From the NCBI RefSeq assembly GCF_021538675.1, contig NZ_JAJUKH010000012.1, forward strand, positions 94,614-158,613: a stretch of 64,000 nucleotides of DNA, written 5' to 3'. This stretch comes from Paenarthrobacter sp. AR 02. Its GTDB lineage: Bacteria; Actinomycetota; Actinomycetes; Actinomycetales; Micrococcaceae. Below the pieces are notes generated by a model that had not been told where the DNA came from, searched no databases, and saw only the letters and a list, made by a program, of their open reading frames with translations. Both the position numbers and the translations under genes were made by a program. Within the stretch, counting starts at the first letter, position 1. The number at the start of each line of letters is the position of its first letter. Positions 50,835 to 59,591 of this stretch are shown piece after piece.

Positions 50835-52226
50835 ATGCCATTCCTGGACAAACTTCAGCTCTGGGCCGATGAGCGCCCACACGACACCGCCGTCGTCGTG
50901 GGAAATGCCGGGCTCACCTGGGCCGGACTCCGCGACGCCGCAGCAGCGCTGCTCGGCACTGCGGGCGCCACCACTGTTCTTGCCGAACCCAACTCATTGC
51001 GTTTCGTGGAACGTTATGCGGCGGCCGTGGCCGGGGAACGGCGGTGTGCTGTCCTTGATCCGCAATGGCCGGCCCACATGGTTGCCGAAGTGACGGAACG
51101 CATCCTGGACCCGGGTGCCGCCGAAGGTTTGGGACTTCATGACGGTGATCCGTCCAGCACGTTCCTCATCGGCCTCACCTCCGGAACCACGTCCATCCCC
51201 AAGGCCTTCACGCGTTCGCGCAGCTCGTGGCAGGCGTCCTTCGAAGCATCCATAGAGTTCTTTGGCCTCACAACATCGGACCGGACATTGGCCCCGGGAC
51301 CGTTGTCAGCCAGCCTTAACCTGTACGCCCTCTCGGAGTGCCTGTACGCGGGAGCGGCCTTCCACACGCTTGAATCCTTCGACGTGGGTGAAGCACACTC
51401 CGCAATCAGCCATGACGGCATCACGCGCCTGGTCCTTGCACCCACCATGCTGCGGCTGCTCAGCGAACGTGGCCTTGCGGGGGATGTTGACGCTTCGGGC
51501 CTTCGAAGCATCATTTGCGCGGGTTCAAAGTTGGACGCCCGCACCTTGGAAGCGGCCCGGCGATGGGCCCCGCATGCCGCAATTTACGAGTACTACGGCG
51601 CCTCGGAGTTGAGTTTCGTATCCGGTACCCGGCTCCCTGCGGGCGAACGGCTCGACGCCGGCGGCACCGGCATTGGCAAGCCGTTTCCAGGCGTGGAACT
51701 GCGCATCCTGGATGACAAGGGCCGGTCCCTTCCCGACGGCCGGCACGGAAACATCAGCGTGCGCAGTGCAATGGTCAGCAACGGCTACCTGTGGGGCGAT
51801 GACGGGCAGGCCCTGCGTTGCCTGGACGGTTGGGACACCGTGGGTGACCAAGGCTATGTGGAGGACGGGACCCTCCATATCCTGGGGCGGCGCTCGGACA
51901 TGATCCTTACTGCCGGTAAGAACGTCTACCCGCACGAGGTGGAGCTTGCCCTCGCCTCGGTTCCGGGGATAGAAGTGGCTGTTGCTGCCGGGGAGCCTGA
52001 CGATATCCGCGGGCAAAAGGTGATTGCCGGCGTCGTACCTGCCTACGGAGCCGTCACCGCGACGCAGCTGCGCACCGGATTGGACGGACTGCTGGCAAGG
52101 GACAAGTGGCCGCTGCAGTTTTTCGTGCTCGCGGAGCTGCCCATGACGGACCGGGGCAAAATCAGCAGGAGTGTCCTTTTGGACTGGATCAAGAACCACG
52201 ACCCGCGGGCGCAGCCCCTTGGCTGA
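50835..52226 (+). CDS. AMP-forming acyl-CoA ligase (YhfT-like)
   Basis: 463 residues of the adenylate-forming family: phosphate loop TSGTTSIPK (115-123), YEYYGASELSF, the GDQGY/GRRSDMI hinge, and the catalytic Lys in DRGKISR. It would activate a carboxylic acid with ATP and CoA. Only about 460 residues, shorter than typical fatty acyl ligases. With the thiolase downstream and BioMNY opposite, the set resembles B. subtilis yhfT-yhfS-yhfU. Substrate unknown; pimelate-like acids are a speculation. Confidence 0.88.
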   Translation: MPFLDKLQLWADERPHDTAVVVGNAGLTWAGLRDAAAALLGTAGATTVLAEPNSLRFVERYAAAVAGERRCAVLDPQWPAHMVAEVTERILDPGAAEGLGLHDGDPSSTFLIGLTSGTTSIPKAFTRSRSSWQASFEASIEFFGLTTSDRTLAPGPLSASLNLYALSECLYAGAAFHTLESFDVGEAHSAISHDGITRLVLAPTMLRLLSERGLAGDVDASGLRSIICAGSKLDARTLEAARRWAPHAAIYEYYGASELSFVSGTRLPAGERLDAGGTGIGKPFPGVELRILDDKGRSLPDGRHGNISVRSAMVSNGYLWGDDGQALRCLDGWDTVGDQGYVEDGTLHILGRRSDMILTAGKNVYPHEVELALASVPGIEVAVAAGEPDDIRGQKVIAGVVPAYGAVTATQLRTGLDGLLARDKWPLQFFVLAELPMTDRGKISRSVLLDWIKNHDPRAQPLG

Positions 52227-52236
52227 CTCAGCACCC

Positions 52237-53421
52237 ATGAACGTGCACACGGACGAGTCCCTCCAACCGGTGATCATAGCGGCGCTCCGTACCCCCATTT
52301 GCCGTGCCAGTGGCCAATTGAAGCACTTCCGCGCGCCGGACCTCCTGGCGCCAGTGATCCGTTCGTTGGTTGAATCGGCGGGCGTGGATGCCGCCGCGGT
52401 GGACGACGTCATCATCGGCAACGCGGTGGGCGGCGGGGGAAATGTGGCGCGCTTCGCCGCGCTGCAGGCCGGTTTGCCAATCTCGGTTCCTGGACTCACG
52501 GTGGACCGGCAGTGCGGCTCGGGACTGGACGCCATTGCGTTGGCGTCCAGGCTGGTGTCGGCCGGAGGCGACCCGCTGTACCTGGCCGGTGGCGTTGAAA
52601 GCATCAGTACCGCTCCCGCCCGGGGCAACAGGAACGACGACGGCGGCCTGGACTTCTACTCGCGCGCCGCCTTTGTGCCAATGCAGTACAGCGACCCGGA
52701 TATGGGGGTGGCAGCCGAAAACGTGGCACGGAAATATGGGGTATCGCGGGAACGACAGGACGATTACGCGCTCCGCAGCCATCAGAGGGCGCTCAGCGCT
52801 GAGGAAGACGGCAGGTTCGTGGACGAGATGGTCCCCCTGGGTGACCGTGGAACGTCGGTGGCCCGGGATGATGGTCCCCGTCCCTCGCTTCGCGCGCCGA
52901 TGATGGCGCGGTTTCCTGCGGCCTTCGTGCCCGGAGGAACAGTCACAGCAGGGAATTCGTGTTTCGACGCGGACGGTGCCTCCGCCGTCGTCGTTACGTC
53001 CCTCAAGCGCGCACGGGCCATGGGCGCGAAGGACGGCTTGCTGGTTTTGGGCTGTGATACCAGCGGTGTAGATCCGGAACTCCTGGGCATCGGTGCTGCG
53101 TACGCGGCCGAAAAGCTCCTGTCGGAACTCGACGTGGCACCGGACGACGTCGACCTCGTCGAATTCAATGAAGCATTTGCTGCCCAGACTATTGCGTGCC
53201 TGGACCATCTGGGGATCCCGCCGCAACGGGCGAACCTGGACGGTGGAGCGTTGGCGCTGGGCCACGCCTACGGTGCGTCGGGGGCGGTCCTGGTGACTCG
53301 CCTCATGGCCCAGGCGCGCCGCCGGTACCTGCAGTCGAGGGAGTCGCCCTTGGGGCTGGCAATGATCAGCATCGCTGGCGGCATGGGAACAGCTGCACTT
53401 ATGCGGTACTCAAGGCTCTAA
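52237..53421 (+). CDS. Thiolase-family protein (YhfS-like), second catalytic Cys replaced by Ser
   Basis: 394 residues. Nucleophile Cys93 in DRQCGSGLDA, NEAFA, and His in GHAYGASGA are kept. In the last motif, usually CxGGG(M/Q)G, the sequence is SIAGGMG, with Ser378 (AGC at 53368-53370) where the proton-shuttling Cys is expected. Claisen condensation or thiolysis may be altered. ATG 52237 chosen; TTG 52219, overlapping the ligase stop, is an alternative. Its end overlaps the convergent bioN by 12 bases. Confidence 0.85.
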   Translation: MNVHTDESLQPVIIAALRTPICRASGQLKHFRAPDLLAPVIRSLVESAGVDAAAVDDVIIGNAVGGGGNVARFAALQAGLPISVPGLTVDRQCGSGLDAIALASRLVSAGGDPLYLAGGVESISTAPARGNRNDDGGLDFYSRAAFVPMQYSDPDMGVAAENVARKYGVSRERQDDYALRSHQRALSAEEDGRFVDEMVPLGDRGTSVARDDGPRPSLRAPMMARFPAAFVPGGTVTAGNSCFDADGASAVVVTSLKRARAMGAKDGLLVLGCDTSGVDPELLGIGAAYAAEKLLSELDVAPDDVDLVEFNEAFAAQTIACLDHLGIPPQRANLDGGALALGHAYGASGAVLVTRLMAQARRRYLQSRESPLGLAMISIAGGMGTAALMRYSRL

Positions 53422-54045
53422 CGGGTCTTCCGGCTCACCCAGGCCGCGGGCAGCCAACGCATCGCCCGTCTGCCGGGCGTACGCCACGGTAGTGATGAAG
53501 ACAGGGAGCACCAAGGCCCGGGGGTTGCGCTCCAGGCCACGGGCCCGGGCTGAGTCGCGCACATCGGCGAAAGCTCCGGCGATGAACGGAATGCTCCGCA
53601 GCATCACGGCGATGGTCAGGGCAAAGCGTTCGGGGTCGGCTCCAAAGCGCCGGAACGGCTTGGCCAGTGAGACAACGCCATCCAAGAGGTCCTGCACCGG
53701 AGTGGTGGCCGTGAGCACGGATGCTGCCACCACGCACACCAGGATATTGAGGACGATCCGGGCCGCCGTGGGTCCTCCGAGTTGCCACCACTGGAACAAT
53801 CCAATGACCAGCACGATAGGCGCCACCATCCGGATGGCTCCGGCCAGTCGCCGCAGGCCTGCTCCGCTGAGCAGGAACAGGCCACACATGATGCAGAAGA
53901 CCACCAGGGAAACGGCCCAGTCGACCACCAGGAAGGATGCTGCCCCGCAGGCAGCAACCACCAGGAACTTCAGCAACAGGGGTGCGCGATGGATCACGGA
54001 GTTCCCGGGAACGTAGTTGGCGATCAGGAAACCATGGCCCCTCAC
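53410..54045 (-). CDS. bioN: Biotin ECF transporter, transmembrane T component
   Basis: 211 residues, about five membrane helices (APLLLKFLVVAACG, SLVVFCIMCGLFLL, VLVIGLFQWWQL). The two Ala-Arg-Gly coupling motifs (SARARGL and LAARGLGEP) identify an EcfT protein. Start set at GTG 54045, whose GTGA overlaps the ATPase stop; the longer frame lies in that gene. It links BioY to the ATPase BioM. Confidence 0.9.
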   Translation of the reverse strand: MRGHGFLIANYVPGNSVIHRAPLLLKFLVVAACGAASFLVVDWAVSLVVFCIMCGLFLLSGAGLRRLAGAIRMVAPIVLVIGLFQWWQLGGPTAARIVLNILVCVVAASVLTATTPVQDLLDGVVSLAKPFRRFGADPERFALTIAVMLRSIPFIAGAFADVRDSARARGLERNPRALVLPVFITTVAYARQTGDALAARGLGEPEDPLEP

Positions 54046-54791
54046 CTCGGCACGTCGCCTTTCCTGCTGCTGGTCGGAAGCTCGTCCAGCGCCGCCGCGC
54101 ACAGCATCCGGTACCGTGCGACGCCTTCTTCCGCATCGCCGTCGAATACTATCCGGCCCGACTCGACAACCAGGACACGGTTCATATCCATCGCCAGGTC
54201 CAAATCGTGGGTGGACATGATGACCTGCTGGTCCAGGCCTGCGATGGTGCGGCGAAGGAGTTCCCGGTTGCGCAGGTCCAGCAGCGTGGATGGTTCGTCG
54301 AGGACCAGCACCTTGGGGTCAACCGCCAGGACGGCCGCCAACGCCAGCAACTGCCGTTCTCCGCCGGAAAGTTCGTAAATACTCTGGTCGGCCAGGCCCA
54401 GGAGGCCGAAACGGGCAAGGACTGTTTCGGCCCGGGCAGCGCGTTCTTTGGAGTTCTTGATGGAACGGCGGAGTGAAAGCTCTACGTCTTCACGGCCCGT
54501 CGGCATGACCAGCTGCGACAGGGGATCGGTAAACACGAAACCCACGTTTCGCCGAATCCTGCGAACGTTCGCCACGGTGTCATCGCCGTGGACTACGATC
54601 CTGCCCTCGCTGGGTGCAACCAAGCCATTGAGCAGGCGCAGCAGTGTGGACTTGCCGGAACCGTTGGCCCCTATGACGCCTATGCGCCGCTCAGTGAGCT
54701 CCAGCGAAACGTCATGCAGTAGGGTCTTGGCAGTGTCGCTGCCGTCGACCGAAACGCGTACCGAGACGCCGTCGAAATGGATGGAATTCAT
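54042..54791 (-). CDS. bioM: Biotin ECF transporter ATPase
   Basis: 249 residues. P-loop GANGSGKST (41-49), signature LSGGERQLLALAAVL, Walker B VLVLDEPSTLLD and H-loop MSTHDLDLA. Assigned to biotin through the adjacent bioY (18 bases upstream) and overlapping bioN. Confidence 0.92.
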   Translation of the reverse strand: MNSIHFDGVSVRVSVDGSDTAKTLLHDVSLELTERRIGVIGANGSGKSTLLRLLNGLVAPSEGRIVVHGDDTVANVRRIRRNVGFVFTDPLSQLVMPTGREDVELSLRRSIKNSKERAARAETVLARFGLLGLADQSIYELSGGERQLLALAAVLAVDPKVLVLDEPSTLLDLRNRELLRRTIAGLDQQVIMSTHDLDLAMDMNRVLVVESGRIVFDGDAEEGVARYRMLCAAALDELPTSSRKGDVPR

Positions 54792-54809
54792 GCGGTGATA
54801 GTTCCTGGC

Positions 54810-55430
54810 CTACTTGACCCGACGGACCAGGACATCAGGAAAGGCCTTGTGGATAGCAAGTGCAATGACCACGGCAAGCACGTTCTTGAGAATGTCTCCC
54901 GGGTAGAAGGCCAGGTCGACAACGAAAGCCTTGCCAAAGTCCAGTTTGCCGTTCACCATCATGCCCAGTACACCGAGACCGTGGATGATGACGACGCTGC
55001 TGACCATGGCGGCGGCGAAAAGCCACAGCCCCCGGTACTTCACCGTCCGGCGGATCACGACGGCGGCCAGGTAGCCGGTAGCGGCAGCGGCCAAGGGGAA
55101 GGCCACAATGTAGCCTGCGGAAGGTGTCGCCAGGATCCCCAAGCCGCTGCGTCCACCACTGAAGATGGGCAACCCTGCCAGGCCGAGCAGGACATAAAGC
55201 CCGACGGCGGCGAAACCGCGTCCAGCACCCAACACCAGTCCGCTGAGCATCACGGTGAGGGTCACCAAGGTGATCGGGACTCCCAATGCTCCCACCGGGA
55301 TTCCGGGGACGATCGAGGAGGCTGCGACGAGCGCTGCGAAGACGGCGATAAGGCCGATATCAGTAGCGGTCCACCGCCGACGGTCCGGTGTAGTGGTGCG
55401 CTGCGCTGTGGCAGAGTCGGTCTGGCTCAT
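54810..55430 (-). CDS. bioY: Biotin transporter substrate-binding component BioY
   Basis: 206 residues, six predicted membrane helices. Conserved BioY stretches include VPITLVTLTVMLSGLVLGAGRGFAAVG and LPIFSGGRSGLGILATPSAGYIVAFP. It binds biotin with high affinity. First gene of bioY-bioM-bioN. No BirA or BioQ-type operator could be recognised in front. Confidence 0.94.
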   Translation of the reverse strand: MSQTDSATAQRTTTPDRRRWTATDIGLIAVFAALVAASSIVPGIPVGALGVPITLVTLTVMLSGLVLGAGRGFAAVGLYVLLGLAGLPIFSGGRSGLGILATPSAGYIVAFPLAAAATGYLAAVVIRRTVKYRGLWLFAAAMVSSVVIIHGLGVLGMMVNGKLDFGKAFVVDLAFYPGDILKNVLAVVIALAIHKAFPDVLVRRVK

Positions 55431-55723
55431 GAAGGGTCCAATCAGGTGTGATGCGGTGCGGTGTGTGCGGAACTTCCCCCTGTCTTCGAGGGTACGGACG
55501 CCACGGGACCCTCATTTTGGAGCCTTCCCACAACACACGCCGCGGAATCTTTGAAGGGTGCCCCAAAATTTCGCTGGGCGGGCAAATGCCAGTCCCCGGC
55601 CAGGGTACCGGTAGACTTGAACAGGCTGTTCTCACAGCCCACCCCGCCGCAGCTGTCAGGCTCCGCACCTGACCGGGCCCACCGGTCCCCGCAGGCGTTC
55701 CCCATTGAAAGGCATCACCCGAA
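55431..55723. other. 293-base divergent region between bioY and the ABC-F gene
   Basis: TAGACT at 55612-55617 is a likely -10 for the ABC-F gene and gives a leader of about 100 bases, long enough for attenuation as seen for some ABC-F genes. GAAAGG (55707-55712) is the ribosome site. No bioY promoter could be fixed, and no ORF is convincing. Confidence 0.4.
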
Positions 55724-57322
55724 TTGATTACCGTCCAGGACCTCGAACTCCGCGCCGGCGCACGCCTGCTCATGGACCAGGTTAACTTCCGGGTGGACAA
55801 AGGGGACAAGATTGGCCTCGTTGGGCGCAACGGTGCCGGCAAAACCACCCTCACCCGCGTCCTCGCAGGCGAAGGGCTCCCCGCTGGCGGCAAGGTAACC
55901 CGCAGCGGCGAGATCGGCTACCTGCCGCAGGATCCGCGGACACCCGACATGGAGCAGCTCGCCCGCGACCGTATCCTCTCCGCCCGTGGCTTGGATGTCG
56001 TGGTGGGCAAACTCAAGAAGGCACACGAGGACATGGCCAGCGAGGACGCCGCCGTCCAGCGTAAAGCCATGGGCCGTTACGACCGTCTCGAGGCAGAATT
56101 CCTGGCAGGCGGAGGTTACGCTGCCGAAGCCGAAGCCGCGGCGATCTCTTCGAACCTGGCGCTGCCGGACCGCCTCCTGAACCAGCCGTTGAAAACCCTC
56201 TCCGGTGGACAGCGCCGCCGCGTGGAACTGGCACGAATCCTCTACTCCGACGCAGAAACCCTGCTTCTGGACGAACCCACCAACCACTTGGATGCCGACT
56301 CCATCACCTGGCTCCGGGACTTCCTGAAGAACCACCAGGGCGGCCTGATCGTGATCAGCCACGACACGGACCTGCTCGAGGCCACCGTCAACAAGGTCTA
56401 CCTCCTTGATGCCAACCGCGCCCAGATCGACTACTACAACATGGACTGGAAGCGTTACCTGCTCCAGCGCGAAACCGACGAGCGCGCCCGCAAGCGCGAA
56501 CGTGCCAACGCCGAAAAGAAGGCCCAGGTCCTGATCGACCAGGCGAACAAGATGCGGGCCAAGGCCACCAAGGCAGTAGCAGCCCAGAACATGGCCAAGC
56601 GTGCCGAGCGGCTCCTTAGCGGCCTGGAAGCTGTCCGTGAGAACGATCGCGTAGCAGCACTGCGCTTCCCGGATCCTTCACCGTGCGGCAAGACCCCTCT
56701 CACGGCCGAAGGACTCAGCAAGTCCTACGGCTCGCTGGAAATCTTCACGGATGTGGACCTGGCCATCGACCGTGGCTCCAAGGTGGTTATCCTGGGCCTC
56801 AACGGTGCCGGCAAGACCACCCTGCTGCGCATGCTCGCCGGAGTCGACAAGCCCGACACAGGCGACATCATCCCCGGGCACGGCCTCAAGGTGGGGTACT
56901 ACGCCCAGGAGCACGAAACCCTGGATGTTGATCGCACCGTTCTCGAGAACATGCGCTCATCGGCGCCGGACATGAAAGACGCCGAAGTCCGCGGCATCCT
57001 GGGTTCGTTCCTTTTCTCGGGCGACGACGTCGACAAGCCCGCCGGTGTGCTTTCGGGTGGAGAAAAGACGCGCCTGGCCCTGGCCACCATCGTTGCCTCC
57101 AGCGCCAACGTTCTGCTGCTGGACGAACCCACCAACAACCTCGACCCTGCCAGCCGCGCCGAAATCCTGGGCGCGCTCAAGAACTACAGCGGCGCCGTCG
57201 TCATGGTCAGCCACGACGAAGGTGCCGTGTCGGCGCTGAACCCGGAACGCGTAGTGCTGCTTCCTGACGGCGTTGAGGACCACTGGAACGAGGACTACCT
57301 GGACCTCATTACGCTGGCGTAA
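55724..57322 (+). CDS. ABC-F family ATPase
   Basis: 532 residues, two ABC domains and no membrane part: GRNGAGKTTL and GLNGAGKTTLL P-loops, signatures LSGGQRRRVELA and LSGGEKTRLALA, Walker B LLLDEPTNHLD and LLLDEPTNNLD. The linker (about 240-310) is a charged coiled coil with many Arg/Lys, as in translation-acting ABC-F proteins. Likely ribosome-associated; whether it is housekeeping or antibiotic-protective cannot be told. TTG start. Confidence 0.93.
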   Translation: MITVQDLELRAGARLLMDQVNFRVDKGDKIGLVGRNGAGKTTLTRVLAGEGLPAGGKVTRSGEIGYLPQDPRTPDMEQLARDRILSARGLDVVVGKLKKAHEDMASEDAAVQRKAMGRYDRLEAEFLAGGGYAAEAEAAAISSNLALPDRLLNQPLKTLSGGQRRRVELARILYSDAETLLLDEPTNHLDADSITWLRDFLKNHQGGLIVISHDTDLLEATVNKVYLLDANRAQIDYYNMDWKRYLLQRETDERARKRERANAEKKAQVLIDQANKMRAKATKAVAAQNMAKRAERLLSGLEAVRENDRVAALRFPDPSPCGKTPLTAEGLSKSYGSLEIFTDVDLAIDRGSKVVILGLNGAGKTTLLRMLAGVDKPDTGDIIPGHGLKVGYYAQEHETLDVDRTVLENMRSSAPDMKDAEVRGILGSFLFSGDDVDKPAGVLSGGEKTRLALATIVASSANVLLLDEPTNNLDPASRAEILGALKNYSGAVVMVSHDEGAVSALNPERVVLLPDGVEDHWNEDYLDLITLA

Positions 57323-57329
57323 GCGTCGC

Positions 57330-57797
57330 CTAGCGGACCGGCAAAGGTTCGGCGTCGGTGATGCGCGCCAGCTCTTCGTAGCTGATAGAGAACATGGAGT
57401 TGTGGTCTCCGGCTCCTGCCCAGAGCAGTGGGAATTCCCGCAGCGAACTGTCAAGGATGGTTCGGAGTTTTTGAGGGTGGCCTATGGGGGCTACACCGCC
57501 AACTTCCTGACCGGTGTGCTTCAGCACGAATTCCGGTGTGGCGCGGCGGATCTTGCCCGTGCCCAACTGTGCTGCAACCAATGCTGTATCAACCTTGGCG
57601 GCGCCGCTGGCAAGGATGAGCAGGGGAGCTCCGTCGAGCTCGAAGATCAGGCTGTTGGTGATTGCGGCGACGTCGCAGCCCAACACGGAAGCAGCGGCGG
57701 CCGCCGTGGGAACCTTGTCCTCGAAGATTTGCACCGTGTCCGAAACTCCGGCGGCAGTCAGGGCTGACTTTACGTTCAGTACAGGATCCGGAATCAT
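57330..57797 (-). CDS. YbaK/ProX-family aminoacyl-tRNA deacylase
   Basis: 155 residues of the YbaK fold with AAITNSLIFELDG, ATPEFVLKHTGQEVGGVAPIGHP and the conserved Lys/Asp surroundings. It clears mischarged tRNA such as Cys- or Ala-tRNAPro. Its ATG follows directly after the SURF1 stop, so both are read from one message. Confidence 0.92.
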   Translation of the reverse strand: MIPDPVLNVKSALTAAGVSDTVQIFEDKVPTAAAAASVLGCDVAAITNSLIFELDGAPLLILASGAAKVDTALVAAQLGTGKIRRATPEFVLKHTGQEVGGVAPIGHPQKLRTILDSSLREFPLLWAGAGDHNSMFSISYEELARITDAEPLPVR

Positions 57798-58667
57798 TCA
57801 GTAGCCTTGGGCATCAAGGATGGCGTCTTCCTCTTCTTCGGACGTGGGCCTCTTGTTCTTTCGCGCCACCGGGGTGCGGGGCTTGGGTGTCCCGCCGGCG
57901 GCGGCAATGATCCCGTCGTCCTCTTCCTCTTCGGCGTCGATTGCCGCGTTGCGGGCCTGCTGGCGGGCGGCATAGCCGAAACCGATAAACATCAGCACAC
58001 CGAAAGCGAACCATTGCAAGGAGTACGAAAGGTGCGTACCCTCTTCCGTGGCCGGCTTCGGGAACGGAGTGGGCATCGGTTGCACCGCGGGATCCTCACT
58101 GGCCAACTGCCCGTAGGCTCCCGTGGCGATGGGGTACGGGAGTTCTTTGGCGAAGCCGGCAAGGTCGATTGAGGCGAGCTGCCCATCCACGGCGCCGCGG
58201 TCAAGCTTCGGCTCGGCAGGTTTCAGCCGGGCGACTACGGTGACTTCGCCCGCCGGAGGAGCCGGCACGACGTCGGGTCGGCCGGGCGTGTTGTTGCCGA
58301 TCGGCAACCAGCCACGGTCAATCACCACGTTCTCGCCGGTGCTTAGCCGGAAGGGAACCACGACGTCGTAGCCCGGCTGGCCGTTCAGCGGACGGTTACG
58401 GACGACCCGCTGCCCGTCGAGGTCGTAGCTGCCCCGCAGCTGGACCTGTGTCCACTCGCGTTCGGGGTCCAGGGCACGGAACTGGTCACTGATCTCAGAG
58501 AAGGGGATGGGGTTCGCTGAGTAGTTGCTGACCACGCGGTTGATTTCGGCAAGGGTCTCGGCCCTGCGGTCCATCTGCCAGCGCCCCAGGAAGACGCATG
58601 CGGTGGCAAAGATCACGGCCAGGACAAAATATCCCAGCCACTTGCTGGAGAACAGGAAACGGTACAT
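57798..58667 (-). CDS. SURF1-family cytochrome oxidase assembly protein
   Basis: 289 residues. Two membrane helices, one at each end (WLGYFVLAVIFATACVFLGRWQ and QWFAFGVLMFIGFGY), flank an external domain with VVIDRGWLP, the SURF1 signature. It helps insert heme A into aa3 oxidase, fitting ctaA and ctaB in this window. The C-terminal tail is acidic (EEEEDDG) and charged. The ATG follows directly after the stop of the upstream small gene. Confidence 0.94.
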   Translation of the reverse strand: MYRFLFSSKWLGYFVLAVIFATACVFLGRWQMDRRAETLAEINRVVSNYSANPIPFSEISDQFRALDPEREWTQVQLRGSYDLDGQRVVRNRPLNGQPGYDVVVPFRLSTGENVVIDRGWLPIGNNTPGRPDVVPAPPAGEVTVVARLKPAEPKLDRGAVDGQLASIDLAGFAKELPYPIATGAYGQLASEDPAVQPMPTPFPKPATEEGTHLSYSLQWFAFGVLMFIGFGYAARQQARNAAIDAEEEEDDGIIAAAGGTPKPRTPVARKNKRPTSEEEEDAILDAQGY

Positions 58668-58943
58668 TCAGCCGGCCTCGTTCGCAGGGTCCTGGTGGGC
58701 CACGAAGGGCACGGTTTCCTTCCACAGGCCGCGGGTCTGAAGGTAGTCTTCCAGCCACTCCCGGTGGTCCCCGCAGGAGAGCCACACTTTCCGCCGCTCG
58801 GGAGTATGGATGCGTGGGTTGTTCCACAGAAGCTGCCACTGAGCACCGGCACGGCATCCCTTCCTCGAGCATGTCGCCCGTCCCTGGGCCTGTCGGGATT
58901 CCTGGTCAGACAGACCAGGTCCGCCGAGGCTAAAGATGTTCAT
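58668..58943 (-). CDS. Small conserved Cys/His protein upstream of SURF1
   Basis: 91 residues, no signal or membrane helix. Cys25-X4-Cys30 and Cys57-X2-His60 could bind a metal. The core LLWNNPRIHTPERRKVWLSC is characteristic of a small actinobacterial family that I know next to SURF1; its function is not established. TGA is directly followed by the SURF1 ATG, suggesting a role in the oxidase assembly operon. Confidence 0.85.
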   Translation of the reverse strand: MNIFSLGGPGLSDQESRQAQGRATCSRKGCRAGAQWQLLWNNPRIHTPERRKVWLSCGDHREWLEDYLQTRGLWKETVPFVAHQDPANEAG

Positions 58944-59440
58944 GAAGTCGCCTGTTCATCGCCGGGTTTCCCGGCCTCGCTTGCTTCGTCACTGGTGTGT
59001 TCGGCACTGCTGGACGGCGGATCATCATCCACCAGCTCGCCTTGGAGCACCGTTGGCGTGTCCGCGGATCCATCGTCCGCAGCTTGGTATGGCCTTTCGA
59101 TTTCCGGCACCGCCACGTAATCCAGGAGGGACTCGCTGTGCACCTCGGCCTTGTCGCTGCCATTGGCGATGACGACGGCAATCCAAGGAAGGAAGACAGC
59201 ACCTGCAATGGCGATGATTTTAAACCAGCCGTCCACCACAAAGATCAGGATGATGCAGACCATGCGGATTCCCATGGCGATCGCATACTTGGCCATGCGC
59301 TGGCGCATGTCCTCGGAGTGGGCAGCTGCCGCATCGGTGATGCTGTGGACTTCGGGGTCGCCGGAAACAGCGTCCGGATCTCCGGGCACTTGCTGCAGGG
59401 GACTGCTTCCTGGGGTCACAGTTGAATCATCACGCTCCAA
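58940..59440 (-). CDS. DUF3099 membrane protein
   Basis: 166 residues: two adjacent membrane helices (YAIAMGIRMVCIILIFVVDG, KIIAIAGAVFLPWIAVVIA) in the DUF3099 context ITDAAAAHSEDMRQRMAKY, then a long acidic tail. Function unknown. TTG start after gaagagg. Overlaps the next gene of the operon by 4 bases. First gene of DUF3099-small protein-SURF1-YbaK. Confidence 0.85.
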   Translation of the reverse strand: MERDDSTVTPGSSPLQQVPGDPDAVSGDPEVHSITDAAAAHSEDMRQRMAKYAIAMGIRMVCIILIFVVDGWFKIIAIAGAVFLPWIAVVIANGSDKAEVHSESLLDYVAVPEIERPYQAADDGSADTPTVLQGELVDDDPPSSSAEHTSDEASEAGKPGDEQATS

Positions 59441-59591
59441 AGGCCTCTTCCAATTCTCTCACCAAGCCGGTAGCCACCCAAACCGCGCAGTGCCCTTCAT
59501 GCCCGCAGGTTGCTGCGCATGGCGGATAGGATCGACAAAGGAAAATCCCTGCCGCAGCGGCACCGAATGCCGCGGAACCTGGAGCACATGT

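Noticed and set aside
55431..55723. BioQ or BirA operator before bioY
   Set aside because: No GAAC/GTTC-type palindrome could be recognised.
59151..59591. N-terminal extension of FabG
   Set aside because: Overlaps the divergent DUF3099 gene; FabG begins at ATG 59592 with its own ribosome site.
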